Positions 37,535-46,996 of a stretch of 64,000 nucleotides of DNA are shown here, one piece after another (the stretch's first letter is position 1; each line of letters begins with the position of its first letter). The translations under genes were made by a program, and so were the position numbers. The DNA is from Ruegeria atlantica (GTDB lineage Bacteria > Pseudomonadota > Alphaproteobacteria > Rhodobacterales > Rhodobacteraceae), in contig NZ_WQFE01000001.1 in assembly GCF_013033965.1 (NCBI RefSeq), forward strand, positions 434,001 through 498,000, in the 5' to 3' direction. The notes beneath the pieces were generated by a model. It worked only from the letters and a program-made list of their open reading frames with translations, made no database searches and was not told the origin of the DNA.

Positions 37535-38896
37535 ATGAATATCACGTTTCTTCTGAACGGAGAGACAGTGGAACTGGCGGATGTCAATCCGACAGCGACC
37601 CTGCTGGACTGGCTGCGCGAGGATCGCGGCCTGACCGGCACCAAGGAAGGCTGCAACGAAGGCGACTGCGGGGCCTGCACCGTCATGGTGACGGATGAAG
37701 GTGGCCACAAGGCGCTGAATTCCTGCATCCTGTTTCTGCCGCAACTGCATGGTAAGGCTGTACGCACGGTCGAAGGCGCCAGTGGCCCCAACGGCGAGGC
37801 GCACCCTGTCCAGCAGGCGATGGTGGATCTGCACGGCTCGCAATGCGGCTTCTGCACCCCGGGATTCGTCATGTCGATGGTTGCAAGTCACGCCAATGGT
37901 GCGACGGACCACGACACGCAACTTGCTGGCAATCTGTGCCGCTGCACCGGCTACGCGCCGATCATTCGCGCGGCTGAAGCCGCCGAGGAAGTCCCCGTGC
38001 CGGTTTGGGTGAAAGACAAACCTGTCGCGACGCGGGTAACACCGCGGATGTTGCCGGGGTCTTCGGATGAACTGGCAGAAGTTTATGCCAAACACCCGGA
38101 TGCTACACTGGTTGCCGGCGCAACCGATGTCGGGCTTTGGGTCACAAAGCAGCTACGCGACCTTGATCCGGTGATTTTCCTAAACCGGTGCGATGATCTG
38201 AAAGAGATCACAATTTCGGATAACGAAGTCCGTTTCGGTGCGATGGTCGACATGAACCGCATGGGTGAAGCTCTGGCTGATCAGCATCCATCCTATGCCG
38301 AGATGATCCGCCGTTATGCCAGCGTTCAAGTGCGCCATGCGGCCACCGTTGGCGGCAACATCGCCAACGGCTCGCCCATTGGGGACAACCCACCCGCCCT
38401 GATCGCTCTGGGTGCTTCGTTGCACTTGCGCAAAGGCGATGAACGCCGTTCGGTCCCGCTGGAAGAATTTTTCCTCGACTACGGCAAACAAGACCGGGCA
38501 CCCGGAGAATTCGTCGAGGCCGTCAGCTTCCCGCGACAGCAAGACCGTTTGAAAGCTTACAAGCTCAGCAAACGGTTCGATCAGGATATCTCGGCCGTAT
38601 GTGGGTGCTTCAACATCACCGTGGCGGACGGCATGGTCGCTGATGCGCGTATCGCATTCGGTGGCATGGCTGGCATTCCAAAGCGCGCTTCGCATGTCGA
38701 AGCCGCACTGACAGGCAAACCCTGGACAAGCGAGACCGTTCAAGCCGCAATTCCCGCTTTTGACAATGACTTCACCCCAATGACCGACATGCGCGCCTCG
38801 GCCACGTACCGGTTGGAGACAGCCAAAGCTATGCTCGAACGGTACTTCCTTGAGGATCACGGCGAAGTAACAAACGTACTGGAGGTGTCAGCATGA
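37535..38896 (+). CDS. xdhA: Xanthine dehydrogenase small subunit (2Fe-2S and FAD)
   Basis: Oxidises hypoxanthine and xanthine to urate with XdhB. The 453-residue protein starts MNITFLLNGETVELADVNP. The plant-type 2Fe-2S ligands are C40, C45, C48 and C64 (KEGCNEGDCGACTV), and the second cluster uses C104, C107, C135 and C137 (CGFCTPG, CRCTGY). The FAD domain (about 170-345) has LVAGATDVGLWVTKQ and the TVGGNIANGSPIGD flavin loop. The C-terminal CO-dehydrogenase flavoprotein domain follows. The stop overlaps the xdhB start by ATGA. Confidence 0.96.
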   Translation: MNITFLLNGETVELADVNPTATLLDWLREDRGLTGTKEGCNEGDCGACTVMVTDEGGHKALNSCILFLPQLHGKAVRTVEGASGPNGEAHPVQQAMVDLHGSQCGFCTPGFVMSMVASHANGATDHDTQLAGNLCRCTGYAPIIRAAEAAEEVPVPVWVKDKPVATRVTPRMLPGSSDELAEVYAKHPDATLVAGATDVGLWVTKQLRDLDPVIFLNRCDDLKEITISDNEVRFGAMVDMNRMGEALADQHPSYAEMIRRYASVQVRHAATVGGNIANGSPIGDNPPALIALGASLHLRKGDERRSVPLEEFFLDYGKQDRAPGEFVEAVSFPRQQDRLKAYKLSKRFDQDISAVCGCFNITVADGMVADARIAFGGMAGIPKRASHVEAALTGKPWTSETVQAAIPAFDNDFTPMTDMRASATYRLETAKAMLERYFLEDHGEVTNVLEVSA

Positions 38897-41295
38897 GCGT
38901 GAACAAACCACTCCCTCACGACGCGGCGCCCCTGCATGTCTCTGGAACTGCGCGTTATGTGGATGACATTCCGACGCCCAAGGGGTCGTTGCATCTGGCC
39001 TTTGGTCTCAGCCCGATTGCCAAGGGCACGATCACCTCGATGGATCTGTCTTCTGTGAAAGCGGCTGATGGCGTTGTCATGGTGATGACCGCCGACGACC
39101 TGCCCTTTGCCAATGACGTCTCCCCATCCATCCATGACGAGCCGTTGCTGTCGGATGGCACGATCCATTACATCGGCCAACCGGTGTTCCTTGTAGTCGC
39201 CACCAGCCATTTGGCGGCACGCAAAGCGGCCCGCTTGGGCAAGATCAACTACGCCGAAGAAACGCCTATCCTGACGGTCGAAGAGGCGCTCGCCGCCGAC
39301 AGTCGGTTCGAGGACGGCCCGCGCATTTACGCCAAAGGCGATGCAGATGCGGCTATCGCCGGTTCGAAGCATGCCATCGAGGGCAGCTTTGAGCTGGGGG
39401 GCCAGGAGCACTTCTATCTTGAAGGTCAGGCCGCTTTGGCCGTGCCCAATGAAGGCGCGGATATGCTGGTGCATAGCTCGACGCAGCACCCGACCGAGAT
39501 TCAGCACAAGGTTGCGGACGCTCTAGGTGTCCCTATGCACGCGGTTCGGGTTGAAACGCGCCGTATGGGCGGCGGCTTTGGCGGCAAGGAAAGTCAGGGC
39601 AACGCTTTGGCTGTCTCGTGCGCTATCGCAGCACGTGCGACCGGCAAGGCCTGCAAGATGCGCTATGACCGCGACGATGACATGATCATCACCGGCAAGC
39701 GGCACGCATTCCGAATTGCTTACAAGGCCGGGTTTGATGAGAACGGCCATATTCAGGGCGTATCCTTCCTGCACCATGCCATTTGCGGCTGGGCGCAGGA
39801 CCTGTCTCTGCCCGTCGCCGACCGTGCGATGCTGCATTCGGACAACGCCTATCTATTGCCCAATGCCCGGATCGAGAGCCACCGGTTGAAGACCAATACT
39901 CAATCGGCCACCGCCTATCGCGGATTTGGTGGTCCGCAGGGTATGGTCGGGATCGAACGTGTGATGGATCATGCCGCACATGAACTGGGCATAGACCCGG
40001 TCGAACTGCGTCGCAGGAACTACTATGAACCCGCGCACGTGGTTGCCGATCCTGTACTTGCGGAAAAGCCGCTGGGGCACGTCGACCCACATGAAGACCT
40101 GACCAGCCGCGGTGCGGTTGAGACGGGTGATGCGCCGGTGCGCCCCCTGCCCGCCGGTGGCAACACCACGCCGTACGGGATGGAGGTCAGTGACTTCGAA
40201 CTGCACGGTATGACCGCCAAGTTGCTACAATCCAGCGACTACACCGCACGCAAGGCTGCCATTGAGAAGTGGAACGCCGAGAACAGTGTGATCAAGAAAG
40301 GCATCGCTTTTTCTCCGGTCAAGTTCGGTATTTCCTTCACGCTGACCCACCTGAACCAGGCGGGTGCGCTGGTGCACGTATATCAGGACGGCTCGGTCCA
40401 CCTGAACCACGGAGGCACCGAGATGGGTCAGGGCTTGTTCCAAAAAGTCGCGCAGGTGGCTGCCTCTCGCTTTGGCATTCCGTTGGAGATGGTGAAAATC
40501 ACCGCGACAGACACAGCCAAAGTGCCGAATACTTCGGCTACGGCCGCCTCTTCGGGCAGTGATTTGAACGGCATGGCGGTCAAAGCGGCCTGCGACACGA
40601 TCCGCGACCGGATGGCCGACTATCTGGCGCATCGACATCAGGCCGATCCTTCGACGGTGACATTCTCGGACGGCCATGTCTCGGTCGGCGAAGAACGCTA
40701 TACGTTCTCAGAAGCTGCGGCACTGGTCTATCAGGGCCGGGTCAGCCTGTCGGCAACCGGGTTCTACAAAACACCTAAGATCGAATGGGATCGGATCAAA
40801 GGCCGAGGCCGTCCGTTTTTCTACTTTGCCTATGGTGCGTCTATCACCGAAGTCGCCGTCGACACACTGACCGGCGAAAACCGCATTCTGCGTACCGATA
40901 TCCTCCATGACGCAGGCGCATCATTGAACCCGGCTCTGGATATCGGCCAGGTCGAAGGTGCCTACGTGCAAGGTGCCGGTTGGTTGACTACGGAAGAACT
41001 GGTCTGGGATGGCAAGGGCAACCTGCGCACACATGCGCCATCCACCTACAAGATTCCGGCCTGTTCTGACCGGCCAGACGTTTTCAACGTCGCGCTGTGG
41101 GACGGTGAAAACCGCGAAGACACAATCTATCGCTCAAAGGCGGTCGGAGAGCCGCCGTTCATGCTGGGCATCTCCGCGTGGCTTGCCCTGTCGAATGCAG
41201 TGGCGGCCTGCGGGGACAGCTATCCGGCACTGGATGCGCCCGCCACGGCTGAGGAAATCTGGAAGGGTGTCCAGCGGGTAAAGGGAGGAACCTGA
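38893..41295 (+). CDS. xdhB: Xanthine dehydrogenase large subunit (molybdopterin-binding)
   Basis: 800 residues carrying the molybdenum cofactor and substrate site. Landmarks are GTARYVDDIPTPKGSLHLAF at the N-terminus, EGSFELGGQEHFYLEGQAAL, MGGGFGGKESQGN (Moco contact), TAYRGFGGPQGM, HGGTEMGQGLFQKVAQVAA, and the C-terminal KAVGEPPFMLGISAWLAL with the catalytic Glu. Overlaps with xdhA (ATGA) and xdhC (TGATG) show one tightly coupled operon. Confidence 0.96.
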   Translation: MSVNKPLPHDAAPLHVSGTARYVDDIPTPKGSLHLAFGLSPIAKGTITSMDLSSVKAADGVVMVMTADDLPFANDVSPSIHDEPLLSDGTIHYIGQPVFLVVATSHLAARKAARLGKINYAEETPILTVEEALAADSRFEDGPRIYAKGDADAAIAGSKHAIEGSFELGGQEHFYLEGQAALAVPNEGADMLVHSSTQHPTEIQHKVADALGVPMHAVRVETRRMGGGFGGKESQGNALAVSCAIAARATGKACKMRYDRDDDMIITGKRHAFRIAYKAGFDENGHIQGVSFLHHAICGWAQDLSLPVADRAMLHSDNAYLLPNARIESHRLKTNTQSATAYRGFGGPQGMVGIERVMDHAAHELGIDPVELRRRNYYEPAHVVADPVLAEKPLGHVDPHEDLTSRGAVETGDAPVRPLPAGGNTTPYGMEVSDFELHGMTAKLLQSSDYTARKAAIEKWNAENSVIKKGIAFSPVKFGISFTLTHLNQAGALVHVYQDGSVHLNHGGTEMGQGLFQKVAQVAASRFGIPLEMVKITATDTAKVPNTSATAASSGSDLNGMAVKAACDTIRDRMADYLAHRHQADPSTVTFSDGHVSVGEERYTFSEAAALVYQGRVSLSATGFYKTPKIEWDRIKGRGRPFFYFAYGASITEVAVDTLTGENRILRTDILHDAGASLNPALDIGQVEGAYVQGAGWLTTEELVWDGKGNLRTHAPSTYKIPACSDRPDVFNVALWDGENREDTIYRSKAVGEPPFMLGISAWLALSNAVAACGDSYPALDAPATAEEIWKGVQRVKGGT

Positions 41296-42230
41296 TGGGA
41301 TTTGACCTGGAGGCTTTGAGGGAGGCGGTCAAAACCCATGGGCGTGTGGCTCGGGTTGTCATCGCCGGAATTAAGGGATCGTCCCCCCGTGAAGTTGGCG
41401 CTGCAATGCTTGTCTGGGAGGATGGGCAAAGCGGCACGATTGGCGGAGGCACATTGGAGTATCAGGCGGCCGAGGCCGCGCGGACTCAGGTCGCAACTGC
41501 ACGCCAAACTCATCACGCGCTCGGCCCCGATATGGGCCAGTGCTGCGGCGGTGCGGTAACCCTGCTGAGTGAAATCTATGACCAAAAAGCCGTCGACCGG
41601 TTAGATGATGCAGTTATTGCGCGATCGGCTTCCGGTGGTGAGATGCCACTGACGGTTAAGCGCCTGTTGTCGCAGGCCCGCGGTCAGGGCCTCGTGCCCG
41701 AGCCGCAGCTCATTGACGGTTGGATGGTCGAACCGGTTCATAAACCGACACGCAATCTGTGGATATGGGGCGCCGGTCACGTTGGCCGCGCATTGGTCGA
41801 TGTTCTGTCGCCTTTGCCGGACCTGTCGATCACATGGGTCGATACCGGACCGGAGCGATTTCCGGATGACGTGCAAAAAGGCGTGACCACGGTTCCGGCC
41901 AGAAAACCGGCCGAGCTGGTTCGCCATGCGCCGCGGGATGCCGAGCATCTTGTGCTTACTTATTCACACAATTTGGATCTGGAACTGTGCAATCGCTTGC
42001 TTTTGCACGATTTCCGCTTTGCCGGACTAATCGGCTCGGCTACGAAATGGGCGCGGTTCCGGTCTCGGCTGGCTGCTTTGGGACATGCGCCCGAGCGGAT
42101 TGGCCGGATCACCTGCCCAATCGGGGATCCAGCCTTGGGCAAACACCCACAGATGATCGCGGTCGGTGTCGCGGCGCAAATCTTGCGCCCTGCCCGGCAG
42201 ACTGAAATAAAGAAGGACCTGAGCGCGTGA
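41295..42230 (+). CDS. xdhC: Xanthine dehydrogenase accessory protein XdhC
   Basis: Binds molybdenum cofactor, promotes its sulfuration and inserts it into XdhB. 311 residues with the N-terminal XdhC/CoxI segment (VVIAGIKGSSPREVGAAMLVWED, then GGTLEYQAAEAA and GPDMGQCCGGAVTLL) and a C-terminal Rossmann-like domain (LWIWGAGHVGRALVDVLSPL, HNLDLELCNRLL, LIGSATKWARFRSRLA). It begins 1 base into the xdhB stop and ends overlapping the ABC ATPase GTG. Confidence 0.94.
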   Translation: MGFDLEALREAVKTHGRVARVVIAGIKGSSPREVGAAMLVWEDGQSGTIGGGTLEYQAAEAARTQVATARQTHHALGPDMGQCCGGAVTLLSEIYDQKAVDRLDDAVIARSASGGEMPLTVKRLLSQARGQGLVPEPQLIDGWMVEPVHKPTRNLWIWGAGHVGRALVDVLSPLPDLSITWVDTGPERFPDDVQKGVTTVPARKPAELVRHAPRDAEHLVLTYSHNLDLELCNRLLLHDFRFAGLIGSATKWARFRSRLAALGHAPERIGRITCPIGDPALGKHPQMIAVGVAAQILRPARQTEIKKDLSA

Positions 42231-43744
42231 CCACTCCACTTCTAAGCTTACAAGGGCTGACCAAAGCCTATCCCGGCGTCGTGGCCAATGATCAGGTGTC
42301 CTTTGACATCGGTGAGGGCGAGGTTCACGCCTTGCTGGGCGAAAACGGTGCTGGAAAATCCACTCTGGTGAAAATGATCTACGGCCTGGTGAAGCCAGAC
42401 AGCGGCACCATGCTGCTGCGCGGCCAACCCTTTGCGCCGCCCGAACCACGGGCCGCTCGGGCCGACGGGATTGCGATGGTGTTCCAGCACTTCTCGCTGT
42501 TCGACGCGCTGAACGTGGCCGAGAACATTGCCTTGGGGATGGAGAACCCGCCAGCCATGGGCGATCTGGCTGCGCGTATCCGCGAAGTATCGGAAACCTA
42601 CGGTCTGCCGCTGGATCCCTATCGCACCGTTGGCGATCTGTCCGCCGGAGAACGTCAGCGAGTCGAAATCATTCGCTGCCTTTTGCAGGATCCAAAGCTG
42701 CTGATCATGGACGAGCCGACCTCGGTCCTGACGCCACAGGAAGTCGATATCCTGTTTGAAACGCTGAATAAATTGCGGTCCGAGGGCACATCCATCCTGT
42801 ATATCTCGCACAAGCTGGAAGAAATCCGCACGCTTTGCGACCACGCCACGATCTTGCGTCTGGGCAAAAATGTGGGCGAATGTGTTCCGTCTGAAACATC
42901 GGCTCGGGATATGGCCGAGATGATGGTGGGTTCCACCCTGCAAACACCCGAACGTTCTGGGCGTGAATTTGGTGAGGTTGCCCTGGATGTCAGCGGATTA
43001 TCGGTTCCATCACCATCCGAGTTCGGAACAGCGTTGAAGAATGTCCACTTGACCGTCCGCAAGGGCGAGGTTCTGGGCGTCGGAGGTGTCGCGGGCAACG
43101 GACAAGACGAATTGCTGGGCGTTCTGTCGGGCGAGATCATCACAGCGCCGGACGCAATCAAGTTCAACGGCCAGCCGATCGGCAAACTGGGACCGACCGC
43201 GCGCCGCAAACTGGGCGTTCTGACAGCGCCCGAGGAACGTTTGGGCCACGCCGCTGCACCTGACATGAGCCTGACTGAAAACGCCTTGCTGACCGGCTCG
43301 GTCCGTGAAGGGCTTGAAAACAACGGGTTCCTCAAGTGGGCCGAAACCAAAAGCTTTGCCGAAAAAATCATCAGTGCCTTTGACGTTCGCACGCCCGGGC
43401 CTGAAAACGCCGCGCGATCACTGTCAGGGGGCAACCTGCAGAAATTCGTCATTGGACGCGAGGTCCTGCAAAACCCCGACGTGCTGGTCGTGAACCAACC
43501 GACTTGGGGTGTGGATGCGGCCGCTGCGGCGTCGATCCGCCAGGCCATTTTGGATTTGGCAGCAAAAGGCACCGCGGTCATCTGCATATCTCAGGATCTG
43601 GATGAGCTGATGGAGATATCAGACAGCTTTGCAGCGCTCAATGAGGGGCGGCTCAGCGCTCCGCGCACGACCACAGGCCTGACGGTCGACGAAATCGGCC
43701 TGATGATGGGTGGCGCGCATGGCATGGAGGTGGCCCATGTCTAA
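42227..43744 (+). CDS. Nucleoside/purine ABC transporter ATP-binding protein (two NBDs)
   Basis: 505 residues from GTG 42227 (GTGA overlap with xdhC). NBD1: GENGAGKST at 38-46, signature SAGERQRVEI, Walker B LLIMDEPTSVLTP. NBD2: degenerate P-loop region GVAGNGQDELLGVLSG and signature LSGGNLQKFVIGREV. This two-domain CUT2/BMP type goes with two RbsC-like permeases and a BMP-type binding protein downstream. Operon context with xdhABC argues for purine nucleosides or bases as cargo. Confidence 0.92.
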   Translation: MTTPLLSLQGLTKAYPGVVANDQVSFDIGEGEVHALLGENGAGKSTLVKMIYGLVKPDSGTMLLRGQPFAPPEPRAARADGIAMVFQHFSLFDALNVAENIALGMENPPAMGDLAARIREVSETYGLPLDPYRTVGDLSAGERQRVEIIRCLLQDPKLLIMDEPTSVLTPQEVDILFETLNKLRSEGTSILYISHKLEEIRTLCDHATILRLGKNVGECVPSETSARDMAEMMVGSTLQTPERSGREFGEVALDVSGLSVPSPSEFGTALKNVHLTVRKGEVLGVGGVAGNGQDELLGVLSGEIITAPDAIKFNGQPIGKLGPTARRKLGVLTAPEERLGHAAAPDMSLTENALLTGSVREGLENNGFLKWAETKSFAEKIISAFDVRTPGPENAARSLSGGNLQKFVIGREVLQNPDVLVVNQPTWGVDAAAAASIRQAILDLAAKGTAVICISQDLDELMEISDSFAALNEGRLSAPRTTTGLTVDEIGLMMGGAHGMEVAHV

Positions 43745-43783
43745 GACATTTCAAAAAAGAAGTGAAAACAGGGGGATGAGCGG

Positions 43784-44866
43784 ATGATTGTGTTGGAGAA
43801 ACGGCCTCAGCCGTCCAAGGCGTGGTCCTATGCCACTCCGTTGGTTGCGGTGCTGGCCACGATGATTTTCGGGGGCATCCTGTTCGCTATTTTGGGCAAG
43901 AACCCAATTCAAGCCATCGGCACCATCTTTTGGGAGCCTTTGTTCGGTGAATTCGCTTTCTACTATCGCCCGCAGTTGTTGGTGAAAGGCGCGCCGCTGG
44001 TCCTGATCGCGATTGGCCTGTCCTTGGGTTTCCGTGCCGGTATCTGGAATATCGGGGCCGAGGGCCAATACATTATGGGTGCCATCTTTGGCGCGGGTGC
44101 TGGTCTGGCCTTTTATCCGCTGGATGCCTGGTATGTCTTTCCGATCATGGTGATTGCCGGTGCGTTTGGCGGCTGGATATGGGCGATGATCCCGGCCTTC
44201 CTGAAGGTGCGATTTGGTACCAATGAAATCCTTGTCTCGCTGATGCTGGTTTATGTGGCCGAACAGTTCCTGGCCTCAGTGTCGCTGGGTTTGCTGAAAA
44301 ACCCTGAAGGCCACGGCTTTCCCGGATCACGCAATTTGCAATCTTACGAAAGCGCTCATAACGCCGAGCTGATTGCAGGATCAGGTATGCACCTGGGCGT
44401 TGTTGCGGCATTTGTCGCGGTGATCTTTGCCTATGTTCTGCTGAACCGGCACATGCTGGGCTTTCACATTCGCCTGACCGGAGAAGCACCCCGCGCGGCA
44501 AAGTTCGCCGGTGTAAACCCCGCACGGTTGATCCTGTTTTGCCTGGGTTTGGCTGGTGCTTTGGCCGGATTGGCGGGCATGTTCGAAGTGTCCGGTCCCG
44601 CCGGCGTGGTCAGCATCGACTTTAATGTGGGCTATGGCTTTACCGCGATTATCGTGGCCTTTCTGGGCCGCCTGCACCCTCTGGGCATCTTGCTGGCCGG
44701 TGGCCTGATGGCACTGACCTATATCGGCGGTGAGATTGCACAGTCTCAGCTGGGCTTGCCTGCGGCCGCCATTCAGGTGTTTCAGGGAATGTTGCTGTTC
44801 TTCCTGCTCGCCTTCGACCTTTTGACCAACTACCGCATTCGTGCGGCCCGTAGCGAGGTAGCCTGA
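43784..44866 (+). CDS. Nucleoside ABC transporter permease, first subunit
   Basis: 360 residues of alternating hydrophobic helices (about eight), in the BPD_transp_2 family. Marks are FRAGIWNIGAEGQYIMGAIFGAG near residue 87, FLKVRFGTNEILVSLMLVYVAEQ and VSIDFNVGYGFTAIIVAFLGRLHPLG. ATG 43784 is chosen because an ATG at 43775 runs straight into a stop. It sits between the ATPase and the second permease, which starts 3 bases after this stop. Confidence 0.92.
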   Translation: MIVLEKRPQPSKAWSYATPLVAVLATMIFGGILFAILGKNPIQAIGTIFWEPLFGEFAFYYRPQLLVKGAPLVLIAIGLSLGFRAGIWNIGAEGQYIMGAIFGAGAGLAFYPLDAWYVFPIMVIAGAFGGWIWAMIPAFLKVRFGTNEILVSLMLVYVAEQFLASVSLGLLKNPEGHGFPGSRNLQSYESAHNAELIAGSGMHLGVVAAFVAVIFAYVLLNRHMLGFHIRLTGEAPRAAKFAGVNPARLILFCLGLAGALAGLAGMFEVSGPAGVVSIDFNVGYGFTAIIVAFLGRLHPLGILLAGGLMALTYIGGEIAQSQLGLPAAAIQVFQGMLLFFLLAFDLLTNYRIRAARSEVA

Positions 44867-44869
44867 ACC

Positions 44870-45790
44870 ATGGACCTTTCAGCAATCAACCCAGTCCTTC
44901 TGGTGGCATCACTTATGGTCGCTGCAACCCCCTTGCTGCTGGCCGCGATCGGAGAGCTGGTCGTAGAGAAAGCCGGTGTTCTGAACCTCGGCGTTGAAGG
45001 CATGATGATCGTTGGCGCAATCAGCGGTTTCGCGATCTCGGTCGAAACCGGGTCGCCCTGGCTGGGCTTTATCGCGGCTGCCATTGGCGGCGCGGTGCTG
45101 TCGCTCCTGTTTGTCCTGCTGACACAGGTCGCGCTTGCCAACCAGGTCGCCAGTGGCCTTGCCTTGACGCTGTTTGGCCTCGGTTTCAGCGCTCTGCTTG
45201 GGCAAAGTTATGTGGGTATCAAGCCGCCCAGCATGGGGGACATCCACATCCCACTGATCAGCGACATTCCGGTGATCGGTCCGATCCTGTTCCAGCATGA
45301 CCCGATCCTTTATGTCGGTATTGCTCTGACCGCGGCCGTCTGGGCCACGTTGAAATACACCCGCGTTGGCCTGATCTTGCGGGCCGTGGGTGAAAACCAC
45401 GATGCCGCGCACGCGCTGGGCTACAAGGTCATCAAGATCCGTATCATGGCGATCCTGTTTGGTGGCGCCTGCGCGGGCCTTGGTGGAGCCTATATCAGCC
45501 TGATCCGCGTCCCGCAGTGGACCGAGGGCATGACCGCCGGTGTTGGCTGGATCGCTCTTGCGCTGGTGGTCTTTGCCAGCTGGAAGCCATGGCGCGCATT
45601 GCTGGGTGCGTATTTGTTTGGCGGAATCACAGTGTTGCAGCTAAATCTGCAGGCCGCGGGCGTTGCCATTCCGGTCGAGTATCTGGCAATGTCGCCCTAC
45701 ATCATCACGATCCTTGTGCTTGTGATCCTATCGGCCGACAAGAGCAGCGCACCTGCCTCACTGGGCCGCACCTTCCACGCCTCGCACTAG
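44870..45790 (+). CDS. Nucleoside ABC transporter permease, second subunit
   Basis: 306 residues, BPD_transp_2 family. It shows ATPLLLAAIGELVVEKAGVLNLGVEGMM (EGMM coupling loop), LANQVASGLALTLFGLGFSALLGQ, and RAVGENHDAAHALGYKVIKIR. It starts with ATG 44870, 3 bases after the first permease. The pair forms the inner-membrane channel of the purine nucleoside importer. Confidence 0.93.
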   Translation: MDLSAINPVLLVASLMVAATPLLLAAIGELVVEKAGVLNLGVEGMMIVGAISGFAISVETGSPWLGFIAAAIGGAVLSLLFVLLTQVALANQVASGLALTLFGLGFSALLGQSYVGIKPPSMGDIHIPLISDIPVIGPILFQHDPILYVGIALTAAVWATLKYTRVGLILRAVGENHDAAHALGYKVIKIRIMAILFGGACAGLGGAYISLIRVPQWTEGMTAGVGWIALALVVFASWKPWRALLGAYLFGGITVLQLNLQAAGVAIPVEYLAMSPYIITILVLVILSADKSSAPASLGRTFHASH

Positions 45791-45825
45791 ACGGGGCCAA
45801 TTGAACCAACTTGGGGAGTAACCAC

Positions 45826-46899
45826 ATGAAATTCACTTCACTTCTGACAAGCGCCGCAGTGGCGCTGGGTCTGGCCACGGGGGCCATGGCCGAAGACAAG
45901 ACCAAGGTCGGCTTCGTCTATGTCGGCCCCGTCGGCGACGGCGGCTGGACCTATGAACACAACAAAGGCCGACTGGCCGTCGAAGAGCACTTTGGTGACA
46001 AGGTCGAGACCGTGTTCGTTGAATCCGTTCCCGAAGGCCCGGACGCTGAACGTGTGATGACCCAGATGGCGCTGGAAGGTGCCGACCTGATCTTTACCAC
46101 TTCGTTCGGCTATATGGACCCGACCATCAACGTGGCCAAGAAATTCCCGAACGTGAAGTTCGAGCACGCGACCGGCTACAAGACTGCCGACAACGTGTCC
46201 GTCTATTCAGCCCGCTTCTATGAAGGTCGTGCCGTTCAGGGCCACATCGCTGGTAAAATGACCGAGTCGAACATCATCGGTTACATCGGCTCGTACCCGA
46301 TCCCCGAAGTGATCCGCGGCATCAACTCGGCCTATATCCACGCCAAAAAGGTAAACCCGGATGTCGAGTTCAAAATCGTATGGGCCTACACTTGGTTCGA
46401 CCCTGCAAAGGAGGCCGATGCGGCCACCGTGCTGATTGAACAGGGTGCAGACGTCATCCTGCAGCACACCGACTCGACCGCGCCGCAGGCAGCCGCGCAA
46501 GAGGCAGGCAATGTGATCACCTTTGGTCAGGCCTCAGACATGAGCGAATACGCCCCCAAGCCGCGCGTATCCTCGATCATCGACAACTGGGCGCCCTACT
46601 ACATCGCGCGCACCCAGGCCGTTATGGACGGGTCGTGGGAAACCGTGAACACATGGGACGGCATCAAGGAAGGCATGGTTGAGATCGGTGAGATTTCCGA
46701 CGCCGTACCCGCCGACATCAAAGAAGAGGCACTGGCGATGAAAGCTGCCATGGCAGCAGGTGAATATCACCCCTTCACGGGCCCGATCAAAAAGCAGGAC
46801 GGCAGCGACTGGCTGGCCGAGGGCGAAACTGCTGATGACGGTACGCTGGCGGGCATGAACTTCTATGTCGAAGGTCTGGAAGGCGAAATTCCGCAGTAA
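45826..46899 (+). CDS. BMP family ABC transporter substrate-binding protein
   Basis: Periplasmic nucleoside-binding protein. ATG 45826 with GGGGAG at 45812-45817; 357 residues with a clean signal peptide (MKFTSLLTSAAVALGLATGAMA, cut after A-M-A). The mature part has VGFVYVGPVGDGGWTYEHNKG and the BMP motif ADLIFTTSFGYMDPTINVAKKFPNV, then GYIGSYPIPEVIRGINSA and ILQHTDSTAPQAAAQEAG. It is last in the xdhABC-transporter unit, followed by a strong terminator. High expression is likely. Confidence 0.94.
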   Translation: MKFTSLLTSAAVALGLATGAMAEDKTKVGFVYVGPVGDGGWTYEHNKGRLAVEEHFGDKVETVFVESVPEGPDAERVMTQMALEGADLIFTTSFGYMDPTINVAKKFPNVKFEHATGYKTADNVSVYSARFYEGRAVQGHIAGKMTESNIIGYIGSYPIPEVIRGINSAYIHAKKVNPDVEFKIVWAYTWFDPAKEADAATVLIEQGADVILQHTDSTAPQAAAQEAGNVITFGQASDMSEYAPKPRVSSIIDNWAPYYIARTQAVMDGSWETVNTWDGIKEGMVEIGEISDAVPADIKEEALAMKAAMAAGEYHPFTGPIKKQDGSDWLAEGETADDGTLAGMNFYVEGLEGEIPQ

Positions 46900-46920
46900 A
46901 GTTCAGTGCATCAAATCTGG

Positions 46921-46951
46921 AAAGGCCCGTAGAAATTGCGGGCCTTTTTTT
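46921..46951 (+). terminator. Rho-independent terminator of the xdh-transporter operon
   Basis: AAAGGCCCG (46921-46929) and CGGGCCTTT (46939-46947) form a 9-bp stem with a 9-base loop, running into a T tract (46945-46951). It starts 21 bases after the BMP protein stop. Confidence 0.9.
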
Positions 46952-46996
46952 GTGCATCCCTTGCGGGGCATATCTGATCAGCGTCGAAACCTGACC

